Shown here: piece by piece, positions 36,032 through 43,316 of the stretch
Layout of the letters: each line of letters starts with the position of its first letter
Numbering within the stretch: the first letter of the stretch is position 1
DNA from: Rhizobiales bacterium 64-17
GTDB taxonomy: Bacteria; Pseudomonadota; Alphaproteobacteria; Rhizobiales; Xanthobacteraceae
Reading direction: 5' to 3'
Assembly (NCBI GenBank): GCA_001899285.1
Contig: MKWA01000023.1
Location: forward strand, 23,636-87,635
DNA length: 64,000 bases
Translations under genes and position numbers: made by a program
Notes under the pieces: generated by a model
Database searches by the model: none
What the model saw: only the letters and a program-made list of their open reading frames with translations
Told to the model about the DNA's origin: nothing

Positions 36032-36946
36032 TCAGACCTTCTCCACCTCCGGCCGCCCGAGAATGCCGGTCGGCAGGAAGATGAGGACGATGACGAGGAT
36101 CGAGAAGGCGGCGACGTCCTTGTATTCGATGGAGAAGTAAGCGGACCAGAACGTCTCGATCAGGCCGATCAGCAGGCCGCCGAGCATCGCGCCGGGCAGC
36201 GAGCCGATGCCGCCCAGCACGGCTGCGGTGAAGGCTTTCACGCCGGCGACGAAGCCCATGTAGAAATCGACGACGCCGTAATAGAGCAGGTACATGATGC
36301 CGGCGACGGCGGCGAGCGCCGCGCCGAACACGAAGGTGAGCGAGATTGTGCGATCGACATTGACGCCGAGCAGCGAGGTCATGCGCATGTCCTGCTCGCA
36401 CGCGCGCATGTCGCGGCCGAGCCGTGTGCGGGTGATCAGCCAGGTGAAAACAGCCATCAGCGCGACGGTGGTCACGACGATCAGGATTTGCACGTAAGAC
36501 AGTTCGACGCGGAACGTGCCGTTGTCGAGCAGCGTGATGCCGCCCTCGATCAGCGGCGGCAGCGGCTTGACGCGTGCGCCCTGCGCAACCTGCACGAAAT
36601 TCTGCAGGACGATCGACATGCCGATCGCCGAGATCAGTGGCGCGAGCCGGAACGAATGGCGCAGCGGCCGATAGGCGACCCGCTCGACCGCCCAGCCATA
36701 GAGCGCGGTCAGCGCCATGGCGATCAGCAGGACCAGCAGCAGCGCCAGCGGAATGGCAGTGATGCCGAGTGAGGTCAGCACGACGAAGGCGATCAAGGCG
36801 AGGAACGCGCCGACCATGAAGATGTCGCCGTGCGCGAAATTGATCATTCCGATGATGCCGTACACCATCGTATAGCCGAGCGCGATCAGCCCGTAGATCG
36901 ACCCGAGCGTGACGCCATTGATGAGTTGCTGGACGAAATATTCCAC
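36032..36946 (-). CDS. livH: Branched-chain amino acid ABC transporter permease LivH
   Basis: 304-aa inner-membrane permease with about eight helices. LivH pattern: LINGVTLGSIYGLIALGYTM, GMINFAHGDIFMVGAF, and RACEQDMRMTSLLGVNVDRT as the coupling helix (about 195-215). Start GTG 36946 (VEYFVQQLING) is backed by GAGGGG 5 bases upstream; an upstream in-frame start at 37018 would add unconserved residues. First gene of the operon livH-livM-livG-livF-DUF6867-livJ. Confidence 0.95.
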   Translation of the reverse strand: MEYFVQQLINGVTLGSIYGLIALGYTMVYGIIGMINFAHGDIFMVGAFLALIAFVVLTSLGITAIPLALLLVLLIAMALTALYGWAVERVAYRPLRHSFRLAPLISAIGMSIVLQNFVQVAQGARVKPLPPLIEGGITLLDNGTFRVELSYVQILIVVTTVALMAVFTWLITRTRLGRDMRACEQDMRMTSLLGVNVDRTISLTFVFGAALAAVAGIMYLLYYGVVDFYMGFVAGVKAFTAAVLGGIGSLPGAMLGGLLIGLIETFWSAYFSIEYKDVAAFSILVIVLIFLPTGILGRPEVEKV

Positions 36947-37119
36947 GCGGCCCCTCAGCGGCGTTCGTCGATCCCCGCGAATCCTTAACAGGATGGCGGG
37001 AATGCGGCAACGCGACACAGCAGCAAAAATTTAATCCCGCACGAAGCGCCGGTTCCGGTGGAACGGCGGAACGCTCCGCTTCGTTGATCCTGGCTAGTCC
37101 TCAGAACATGGAGTGTTCG

Positions 37120-37275
37120 ATGAGCCAACAGAATCAGAACCAGTCCGGCGGCCAGCAACAGCAGCAGGGCGGGCAGAAGCCCGGTCAGCAGCAGCAGGGC
37201 GGCGGCCAGAAGCCGGGTCAGCAGCAGCAGTCCGGCCAGCAGGACAAGCCGGGCCAGCATCAGCCGCAACGCTGA
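37120..37275 (+). CDS. Gln/Gly-rich repeat microprotein
   Basis: 51-aa low-complexity protein made almost only of Gln, Gly, Pro and Lys. The unit GGQKPGQQQQ is repeated in tandem (about residues 17-37), flanked by SGGQQQQQ and SGQQDKPGQHQPQR. No known fold. GGAG lies 6 bases before the ATG and a clean terminator follows, so it looks like a real, independently transcribed gene, divergent from livH. It may be disordered or assembly-prone; function unknown. Confidence 0.6.
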   Translation: MSQQNQNQSGGQQQQQGGQKPGQQQQGGGQKPGQQQQSGQQDKPGQHQPQR

Positions 37276-37295
37276 CGCGCACGGTAAAGGAAAAC

Positions 37296-37325
37296 GGGCT
37301 CCGCCATCCGGTGGAGCCCTTTTTC
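37296..37325 (+). terminator. Intrinsic terminator after the Gln/Gly microprotein
   Basis: GGGCTCCGCC / GGTGGAGCCC (one G-U) with a 4-nt loop, then TTTTTC. Confidence 0.9.
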
Positions 37326-37474
37326 TGTCGGTTGACGTGGCCCCCTGTGGGTAAGCCGGCGGGGCGCCATGCGCTGTCCACCGCGGCACGCTTAACCGGT
37401 AAGGTAAAGCATCGGTATCTTTTGAACCGGCAATCCGACGCGATTACGCATGATACTCCGAAAAGGAGAACAGC

Positions 37475-38059
37475 ATGCGCCATCGGGGTCTGGTCACGGC
37501 ATCGCTTCTGTCCATCGCGCTCTATTTCGCGCTGTTCTGGGGTTTCGACGCGCTCCGCATTCTGACGTCGCCGGCCTATGGGCTGGAAGCGGCGTGGCAT
37601 TCGCAGGCGGTTTACTGGGTCGGACGCTGGCTCGGTTTCGGCCCGCAAGGATTGCTGCAACTCGCAGCCGGCTACGGGATCGTCAAATTCGCTGTCGCGG
37701 GCGTGTTCGCCGTGCATCTGCTCGACCGCGCGCGCTGCTGGCGCGCCGGCAAGCCGGATATGGATATTCTGGAGATGGCGCTGTTCCTGGTCGTCATCGT
37801 CAGCATCGTCACGGTGGCGCCGGCGATCTGGCAGCACGATCCGACGCTGATCCGCTCCTGCACCATGAATCTGGTGTTCGCGAGCCTTGCCGCCGCGCTG
37901 GTCGCCATCGAGCGCAACGAGCAGGAGAAGGTCGTGGCAGCCGCGGCCGAGCCCGGCGTTATCGAGATGACCGAGCAGGACGTGGTGACGGTCGAGCCGA
38001 CGGCTGCGGCGGCCGTTACGACGAAGGCGGGCGGAGGCTGGTACGCGCCTTGGCGTTGA
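37475..38059 (+). CDS. Hypothetical membrane protein
   Basis: 194-aa protein with four predicted helices: about residues 8-26 (TASLLSIALYFALFWGF), 58-78 (GPQGLLQLAAGYGIVKFAVAG), 95-117 and 128-145. The last 45 residues are polar, rich in Ala, Val, Thr and Glu, and probably cytoplasmic. A ribosome site AAAGGAG lies 7 bases before the ATG. Family not recognised. Its stop codon lies inside the first unit of a tandem repeat that runs to 38119. Confidence 0.65.
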   Translation: MRHRGLVTASLLSIALYFALFWGFDALRILTSPAYGLEAAWHSQAVYWVGRWLGFGPQGLLQLAAGYGIVKFAVAGVFAVHLLDRARCWRAGKPDMDILEMALFLVVIVSIVTVAPAIWQHDPTLIRSCTMNLVFASLAAALVAIERNEQEKVVAAAAEPGVIEMTEQDVVTVEPTAAAAVTTKAGGGWYAPWR

Positions 38060-38119
38060 GAGCTTGACGTTGAAGGTTTGGCGTTGAAGGTGTGGCGTTG
38101 AAATCTGACGCTGAACGGT
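38051..38119. repeat. Five-copy degenerate 14-bp tandem repeat
   Basis: Units TGGCGTTGAGAGCT, TGACGTTGAAGGTT, TGGCGTTGAAGGTG, TGGCGTTGAAATC (13 bases) and TGACGCTGAACGGT are in direct succession. They begin at the end of the preceding coding sequence and run almost to its terminator. Confidence 0.8.
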
Positions 38120-38131
38120 TTTGCTGAAACC

Positions 38132-38166
38132 AAATCCGGCTGACACTCAGCCGGATTTGTTTTTTG
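38132..38166 (+). terminator. Intrinsic terminator between convergent genes
   Basis: Perfect 12-bp stem AAATCCGGCTGA / TCAGCCGGATTT with a 3-nt loop, then GTTTTTT. The right arm encodes the last residues of pcaC on the other strand. Confidence 0.88.
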
Positions 38167-38548
38167 CTTTGTCGATTTCGGTGACGATCTCGGCGGCCAG
38201 CTTGAACGCATGGTTTGCCGCCGGCACGCCGCAATAGATCGCCTGCTGCTGCACGATCTCGCGGATGTCGTCGCTGCTGAACCCGCCTTCCGTGAGGGCG
38301 GCGCGGACGTGCATCCTGAACTCGTCCCATTTGTCGAGCGCGATCATGGTGCCGATCACCAGCACGCGGCGTGTGCGCTCGTCGAAATGCGGCCGGGTCC
38401 AGACCTCGCCCCACGCATAGCGGGTGATGAAGTCCTGAAACTCCGCCGTCAGCGGCGTCTTGTTGGCGTTGGCGCGGTCGACCCAGGCATTGCCGAGCAC
38501 TTGCCGCCGCCGCGCCATGCCCTTGTCGAAACGGTCCTTCTCGTCCAT
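38147..38548 (-). CDS. pcaC: 4-carboxymuconolactone decarboxylase
   Basis: 133-aa AhpD-like fold enzyme converting 4-carboxymuconolactone to 3-oxoadipate enol-lactone in the protocatechuate branch of the beta-ketoadipate pathway. Seen: KGMARRRQVLGNAWVDRA (about 9-26), FQDFITRYAWGEVWTRPHFDERTRRVLVIGTM (about 37-68) and EIVQQQAIYCGVPAANHAFKLA (about 97-118, Cys/His region). Last gene of the pcaB-pcaD-pcaC unit; 30 bases separate it from pcaD. Confidence 0.95.
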   Translation of the reverse strand: MDEKDRFDKGMARRRQVLGNAWVDRANANKTPLTAEFQDFITRYAWGEVWTRPHFDERTRRVLVIGTMIALDKWDEFRMHVRAALTEGGFSSDDIREIVQQQAIYCGVPAANHAFKLAAEIVTEIDKAKNKSG

Positions 38549-38577
38549 CGCCGTGCCCCAATCGCTTTTGCTTCGTC

Positions 38578-39369
38578 TCAGCCGATGAATTTGACGATGG
38601 TGTCGGTATAAGCCTGCGGTTGCTCGATATTGGCGATGTGCGCCGCGTCGAGCGAGACAAGCTGTGCGCCGGGAATCGCCTTGCGGATCGCTTCGCCGGC
38701 AGCCGGCGGCGTCGCTGGATCCTGCGCGCCGACGATCACCAGCGTCGGCACGCTGACCTTGGGGTTACTCTCGCGGAAATCCATGTCGCGCACCGCCTCG
38801 CAGCAGGCGATGTAGCCGTCCGGCTTCGTGGCGACGAACATCTCCTTCATCTTGGCGATGGCATCCGGCGCCTTGGCAATGAAGCCCGGCGTGAACCAGC
38901 GTGACATATTTCCGTCAACCATGCTGGCGAGACCGCTCTCGCGCACGGTCTTGATGCGGTCGTTCCACGGTGTCTTGTCCGGATACCAGGAACTGGTGTT
39001 GGACAGGATCAGTTTGTTGATGCGCTGCGGCGCGTTGGCGCCGAGCCACTGGCCGACCATGCCGCCCATCGACAGGCCGCACCAGTTGATCTTGTCGATC
39101 TTGAGCGCATTGAGGATCGACAGCACGTCGAGGCCGAGCCGCTCCATCGTGTAGGGGCCTTTCGGCACCTCGGATTTGCCGTGGCCGCGCCGGTCGTAGC
39201 GCACGATCCGGAATCGGTCGGCGAGCGCCGCGGTCTGCGCGTCCCACATGCGCAGATCGGTGCCGAGCGAGTTGGAGAACATCAGCACCGGCGCGCCGTC
39301 GCGGCCGTCAACCTGCACGTTCAGCTTGGCACCGTCATCGGCTGCGATCATCGTCGCGATGTTGGGCAT
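38578..39369 (-). CDS. pcaD: 3-oxoadipate enol-lactonase
   Basis: 263-aa alpha/beta hydrolase that opens 3-oxoadipate enol-lactone. Seen: LMFSNSLGTDLRMWDAQ (oxyanion region, about 29-45), DRRGHGKSEVPKGPYTMERL (about 58-78), the nucleophile elbow NWCGLSMGGMVGQWLG (Ser about 97), Asp in IVGAQDPATPPAAGE (about 218) and His in SLDAAHIANIEQP (about 243). AAGGAAATGTC precedes the ATG at 39369. It sits between pcaB and pcaC. Confidence 0.95.
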   Translation of the reverse strand: MPNIATMIAADDGAKLNVQVDGRDGAPVLMFSNSLGTDLRMWDAQTAALADRFRIVRYDRRGHGKSEVPKGPYTMERLGLDVLSILNALKIDKINWCGLSMGGMVGQWLGANAPQRINKLILSNTSSWYPDKTPWNDRIKTVRESGLASMVDGNMSRWFTPGFIAKAPDAIAKMKEMFVATKPDGYIACCEAVRDMDFRESNPKVSVPTLVIVGAQDPATPPAAGEAIRKAIPGAQLVSLDAAHIANIEQPQAYTDTIVKFIG

Positions 39370-39413
39370 GACATTTCCTTCCGTCGTTATTCCAAAGCGA
39401 TAGGGGGATACGA

Positions 39414-40778
39414 TCAGGTTTTCGGCTGGGTTGCCGCGATCTGCCGATCGATCAGTTGTTGCGATACGCCCTGATAGGCGGCGGGATCGAACAAACGGCG
39501 GATCTCGTCGGCTGGCACGATCGCTGTCACCTGGGCGGTCTCGAGCAGCACGTCGCGCAGATGGCGGTGCTCGCGCGCCGCGATCTTGCCGGCGGTCTCC
39601 ATCAGATGGTGCGCGGCCTGCTTGCCGAGTTTCTTGGCGAGCGCGAAGCTCACCGCTTCCGACATGATCAGTCCGTGGGTGATGTCGAGATCGGCGCGCA
39701 TACGTGCGGCATCGACCTCCAGCCCTTCGGCGATATCGACGATCCCGGCAAGTGCGCCGGAGACCGCAAGCAGCAGCGCAGGGAAGGTCGGCCATTCCAC
39801 CTGCCAGCCGCCGAGCGCGCGCTCGTGCTCCTGCACGCCGCCGGCGATGATCGTCGCGACGAAATTCGGCGCCATCGCCGCGCACGTCAGCGCCGATGCG
39901 GCCGCGACCGGATTGCGCTTATGCGGCATGGTCGAGGAGCCGCCGCGGCCGGCGCCGGCCGGCTCGAACGCTTCCGCCACTTCGGTCTGCATCAAGAGCG
40001 ACACGTCGCGCGCGATCTTGCCGCAGGTCGCGGCGAGGATGCCGAGCGCTGAGGCGATCTCGCCGAGCCGGTCGCGATGACTGTGCCATGGCGCGTCCGG
40101 CAACGGCAGCGACAGCCGCGCGGCGAGTTTTTCCGCGACCGCTAGACCTTTGTCGTCAAGCGCAGCCAGCGTGCCGGCGGCGCCGCCGAATTGCAGCACG
40201 AGACCGTCGCGTCCGGCGCGGACAAGGCGCGAACGGCTTCTTTGCAGGGCGGCGGCATAGCCGGCGAGTTTCAGTCCGAACGGCATCGGCAGCGCGTGCT
40301 GCAGCCAGGTGCGCGCGACCGTGTCGGTGTGGCGATGTTTCTCCGCCAGCGCCGTGAACGCGGCGATGGCGCGCACGAGGTCGGCGTCGAGCGTGGCGAG
40401 CCCGTCGCGCAGGTCGAGCACCAGCGCGGTGTCGATGATGTCCTGGCTGGTCGCGCCCCAGTGCACGAACCCGGCGACTTCCGCGTTTTCGGCTTTCACT
40501 GCGTCGGTGAGCATGCGCACCAGCGGAATGGCGAGATTGCCGGATTTCACCGATGCGGCGCCGATCGCCTCGGGATCGAATTTGTCGGCGCGGCAGAACG
40601 ACGCGATGCGTTCGGCGGCGGCGGTGGGGATCAATCCCACATCGGCCTCTGCCCACGCGAGCGCGGCCTCGACATCGAGCATGTGTTGCAGGCGCGCGCG
40701 GTCGTCGACCACAGCACGCATCGCGGCGCTGGAGGTGAGGGGTGCGAGCATGGGCGTGGGAGAGAGCGAACCGGCCAT
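39414..40778 (-). CDS. pcaB: 3-carboxy-cis,cis-muconate cycloisomerase
   Basis: 454-aa fumarase-superfamily enzyme that lactonises 3-carboxymuconate to 4-carboxymuconolactone. Seen: FVHWGATSQDIIDTALVLDLRD (about 100-120), ARTWLQHALPMPFGLKLAGYA and the superfamily signature GSSTMPHKRNPVAAASAL (about 282-300). The first gene of pcaB-pcaD-pcaC. The ring-opening dioxygenase genes pcaG and pcaH, pcaIJ, pcaF and a PcaQ-type LysR regulator are not in the window. ATG 40778 is used; ATG 40751 (MLAPLTSSAAM) is an alternative. Confidence 0.95.
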   Translation of the reverse strand: MAGSLSPTPMLAPLTSSAAMRAVVDDRARLQHMLDVEAALAWAEADVGLIPTAAAERIASFCRADKFDPEAIGAASVKSGNLAIPLVRMLTDAVKAENAEVAGFVHWGATSQDIIDTALVLDLRDGLATLDADLVRAIAAFTALAEKHRHTDTVARTWLQHALPMPFGLKLAGYAAALQRSRSRLVRAGRDGLVLQFGGAAGTLAALDDKGLAVAEKLAARLSLPLPDAPWHSHRDRLGEIASALGILAATCGKIARDVSLLMQTEVAEAFEPAGAGRGGSSTMPHKRNPVAAASALTCAAMAPNFVATIIAGGVQEHERALGGWQVEWPTFPALLLAVSGALAGIVDIAEGLEVDAARMRADLDITHGLIMSEAVSFALAKKLGKQAAHHLMETAGKIAAREHRHLRDVLLETAQVTAIVPADEIRRLFDPAAYQGVSQQLIDRQIAATQPKT

Positions 40779-40887
40779 GCCGCACTATGGACCGGGCGAG
40801 CGCGTCGCCGCAAATCCGTCGCGATGCAGAGGCGCCTTGCGTTCGCTGCGCTTGCAACGGCAGCGCGGATCGGATGGATAGGCGGCG

Positions 40888-41544
40888 ATGGCTGACCTGA
40901 CCCTGACCTTCGACAACGGCCCGGATGCCGAAACGACGCCGCTCGTGCTCGACGTGCTGGCGCGGCGCGGCATCCGCGCGACCTTCTTTGTCGTCGGCGA
41001 GCGGCTGGCGGCACCGGGCGGTCATGCGCTCGCGGCGGCGGCGCATGCGGCCGGTCACTGGATCGGTAACCACACCTGGACCCATTCCGGACCGCTCGGC
41101 ACGCGCGACGGCGCTGCGTTGGCGGAGCAGGAGATCGGCCGCACGCAGACGGAAATTGGCGCCCTCGCGCACCCGCACCGGCTGTTCCGGCCACAGGGTG
41201 GCGGCGGCGCGCTCGGTCCGCATCTGTTTCGATCGCGCGACGTCGCCTTCCTCAAGGCGCAGCGCATGAGCTGCGTCCTCTGGAACGCGATCCCCGGCGA
41301 CTGGAAAGACCCGGACGGCTGGGTCGACCGGGCGCTGGCGCAGATCGATGCGCAATCGTGGACGCTGCTGGTGCTGCACGATTTGCCGACCGGGGCGATG
41401 CGCCATCTCGACGCTTTTCTCGATCAGGTTGCAGCGCGAAATGTCCGGTTGCAGCAGGATTTCCCACCCGATTGCATGCCGCTCGTTGACGGGGTAGTCG
41501 TGCGGCCCATCAATGACTGCGTGACGGACGCGCCCAAGGAGTAA
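40888..41544 (+). CDS. NodB-type polysaccharide deacetylase
   Basis: 218-aa carbohydrate esterase family 4 protein. Conserved NodB motifs: LTFDNGPDAETTPLVLDVL (motif 1, catalytic Asp in TFDNGP; the usual TFDDGP has an Asn in place of the second Asp), ATFFVVGERL, and NHTWTHSG (motif 2, metal His). RLFRPQGGGG and VLWNAIPGDWKD follow; a His in LVLHDLP is motif 5. There is no signal peptide, so the substrate may be cytoplasmic or a small sugar. It is 6 bases upstream of the coxG-like gene and probably shares its transcript. Confidence 0.85.
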   Translation: MADLTLTFDNGPDAETTPLVLDVLARRGIRATFFVVGERLAAPGGHALAAAAHAAGHWIGNHTWTHSGPLGTRDGAALAEQEIGRTQTEIGALAHPHRLFRPQGGGGALGPHLFRSRDVAFLKAQRMSCVLWNAIPGDWKDPDGWVDRALAQIDAQSWTLLVLHDLPTGAMRHLDAFLDQVAARNVRLQQDFPPDCMPLVDGVVVRPINDCVTDAPKE

Positions 41545-41549
41545 GCCCG

Positions 41550-41996
41550 ATGGCTATGACGATGAACGGCGAGTATCTGCTTCCCGCGACCAAGGAAGTG
41601 GTGTGGCAGAAACTCAATGACGCCGAGACCCTGAAGGCGTGTATTCCGGGCTGCGAAGAACTCACCAAGACCTCCGACACCTCGTTCGAGGCGACCGCGT
41701 CGATCAAGATCGGCCCGGTCAAGGCGCGCTTCAAAGGCAAGGTCGATCTGACCGATCTCGATCCGCCGAACGGCTACCGCATTTCCGGCGAAGGCTCGGG
41801 CGGCGTTGCCGGTTTCGCCAAGGGCGGCGCCACGGTGAAGCTCGAGGACAAGGACGGCGGCACGCTGCTGAAATATGACGTCGATGCGCAGATCGGCGGC
41901 AAGCTGGCGCAACTCGGCCAGCGGCTGGTCAATGGCGCGGCCAAGAAAGTAGCCGACGACTTCTTCGCCAATTTCGTCAAGGCGGTCAGCGCCTGA
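41550..41996 (+). CDS. SRPBCC-fold CoxG-like protein
   Basis: 148-aa protein of the CO dehydrogenase subunit G (CoxG) family, which in CO oxidisers helps recruit the enzyme to the membrane. Seen: MNGEYLLPATKEVVWQKLND, LKACIPGCEELTKTSDTSFE, IGPVKARFKGKVDLTDLDPP, GEGSGGVAGFAKGGATVKL and the C-terminal NGAAKKVADDFFANFVKAVS. Similar proteins occur with many molybdenum hydroxylases. It is 700 bases upstream of the cox structural genes, separated by a BA14K gene on the opposite strand. Confidence 0.9.
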   Translation: MAMTMNGEYLLPATKEVVWQKLNDAETLKACIPGCEELTKTSDTSFEATASIKIGPVKARFKGKVDLTDLDPPNGYRISGEGSGGVAGFAKGGATVKLEDKDGGTLLKYDVDAQIGGKLAQLGQRLVNGAAKKVADDFFANFVKAVSA

Positions 41997-42025
41997 TCCG
42001 GGGTACCGGAGACGGATGGAAACGA

Positions 42026-42056
42026 AAAACGCCCCGCAGATGCGGGGCGTTTTGTT
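42026..42056. terminator. Bidirectional intrinsic terminator
   Basis: AACGCCCCGCA / TGCGGGGCGTT stem with a 2-nt loop, A-run on one side and TTTTG on the other. It ends the deacetylase-coxG unit and faces the BA14K gene. Confidence 0.9.
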
Positions 42057-42073
42057 GTGCGGTGGAACGCTGC

Positions 42074-42442
42074 TTACGGGCAGGGGTGACGGTAGCCGTC
42101 GTAGCCAAGATAAGTGCCCGAAGCCGGATCATAGGATTTGAACCGGTTCATGCAGTAGGCGACATCGTCGCCCGGAGGCGGTCCGTAATAGGCCGGCGGG
42201 GGAGCGTAATATCCCGGGCCGTAGTCGTAATAGCCCGGCCGGCTCGCGGCGATCGCGCCGCCGAGCAGGGCACCGGCCGCGAGCCCGCCGAGGACCGCGC
42301 CGCCGCCGCCCCAGCCGCCACCGCGATGATGGTGGTGGTGCCGTCCGCGCCATTGGGCGTCAGCCGGTGTAACGGCGGCCAGCGTGGTGGTGCCAACCAG
42401 AGCCAGCGCGACAGCGCCGGCCATCCATTTGGAACGCAACAT
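42074..42442 (-). CDS. BA14K-like secreted protein
   Basis: 122-aa protein. Signal peptide MLRSKWMAGAVALALVGTTT (cleavage near ADA-QW). A His/Gly-rich region (RGRHHHHHRGGGWGGGG), a hydrophobic Gly/Ala stretch (GAVLGGLAAGALLGGAIAAS, maybe a membrane span), a Tyr/Pro-rich part (YYAPPPAYYGPPPG), and a C-terminal BA14K-type motif CMNRFKSYDPASGTYLGYDGYRHPC with the two framing cysteines. This family is abundant in Rhizobiales and includes a Brucella immunoreactive protein with lectin-like activity; here the role is unknown. Confidence 0.82.
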   Translation of the reverse strand: MLRSKWMAGAVALALVGTTTLAAVTPADAQWRGRHHHHHRGGGWGGGGAVLGGLAAGALLGGAIAASRPGYYDYGPGYYAPPPAYYGPPPGDDVAYCMNRFKSYDPASGTYLGYDGYRHPCP

Positions 42443-42709
42443 TGAATGTCCTTTCGTGCTTGTGATCCTCCGGGACCTTTCCCGTTGAAGGGGTAAGGCC
42501 CTCCCACCGGGAGAGTTCCGTGAAATCTTGGTAACGCTGTGGCAGCGCGGAGCGGCACTTGACCGCGGCGGGTCCGGAGGTCCAAGTTGAGACCAGTTCC
42601 AAATTGGTTTTCGGTGAAAACGGCAAGTTTTCGCCTTGGAACGGGCCCTCGACCTTTCCAGCAAGGGCAAAAGCGAGCAGATCGCGTCGAATTTGGGAGA
42701 AAACGGACC

Positions 42710-43186
42710 ATGGCCAGCACCGTGTCGATGACCGTCAACGGAAAGCCGGTGTCCGGCAAGATCGAGCCGAGAACCCTGCTGGTCCAGTACCTCCGCGAGA
42801 CGCTGCGTCTCACCGGCACCCATGTCGGTTGCGATACCTCACAGTGCGGCGCCTGCGTCGTCCATGTGAACGGCGTCGCCATGAAATCCTGCACGATCTT
42901 CGCCTGGCAGCTCGACGGCGCCGAGGTGAAGACCATCGAGGGGCTGTCCGCCGCCGGCGAGCCGCTGCATCCGATGCAGGAAGCCTTCCGCGAACATCAC
43001 GGTCTGCAGTGCGGCTATTGCACGCCCGGCATGATCATGTCCGCGCTCGATATCGTACGCCGCAAGGGTCATGAGCTGGACGATCATACGATCCGCGAGG
43101 AGCTGGACGGCAATCTGTGCCGTTGCACGGGCTACCACAACATCGTCAAGGCGATCGCTGCCGGCGCGAAAGCGATGGCGAAATAG
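42710..43186 (+). CDS. coxS: Form II CODH-like small subunit, [2Fe-2S] protein
   Basis: 158-aa iron-sulfur subunit of a molybdenum hydroxylase. N-terminal plant-type [2Fe-2S] cluster: [15 protein letters not shown] (Cys about 43, 48, 51) with Cys63; C-terminal cluster: [12 protein letters not shown] (about 101-104) and [12 protein letters not shown] (about 136-138). Start ATG 42710 is preceded by GGGAGA. It is followed by coxL (130 bases on) and coxM, in the S-L-M order of form II enzymes. Confidence 0.95.
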   Translation: MASTVSMTVNGKPVSGKIEPRTLLVQYLRETLRLTGTHVGCDTSQCGACVVHVNGVAMKSCTIFAWQLDGAEVKTIEGLSAAGEPLHPMQEAFREHHGLQCGYCTPGMIMSALDIVRRKGHELDDHTIREELDGNLCRCTGYHNIVKAIAAGAKAMAK

Positions 43187-43316
43187 GCGGCGGGAAATGC
43201 GCCGGACAGGCGGCGAGGAGAGAGCGACACATCGGTTCGACGACTGACAGAACGACAAACGCGGCCGCGCCGTAAGCGCTGACCGCGGGCGAGCACCGAA
43301 GGGTGGGAGACGAGCA

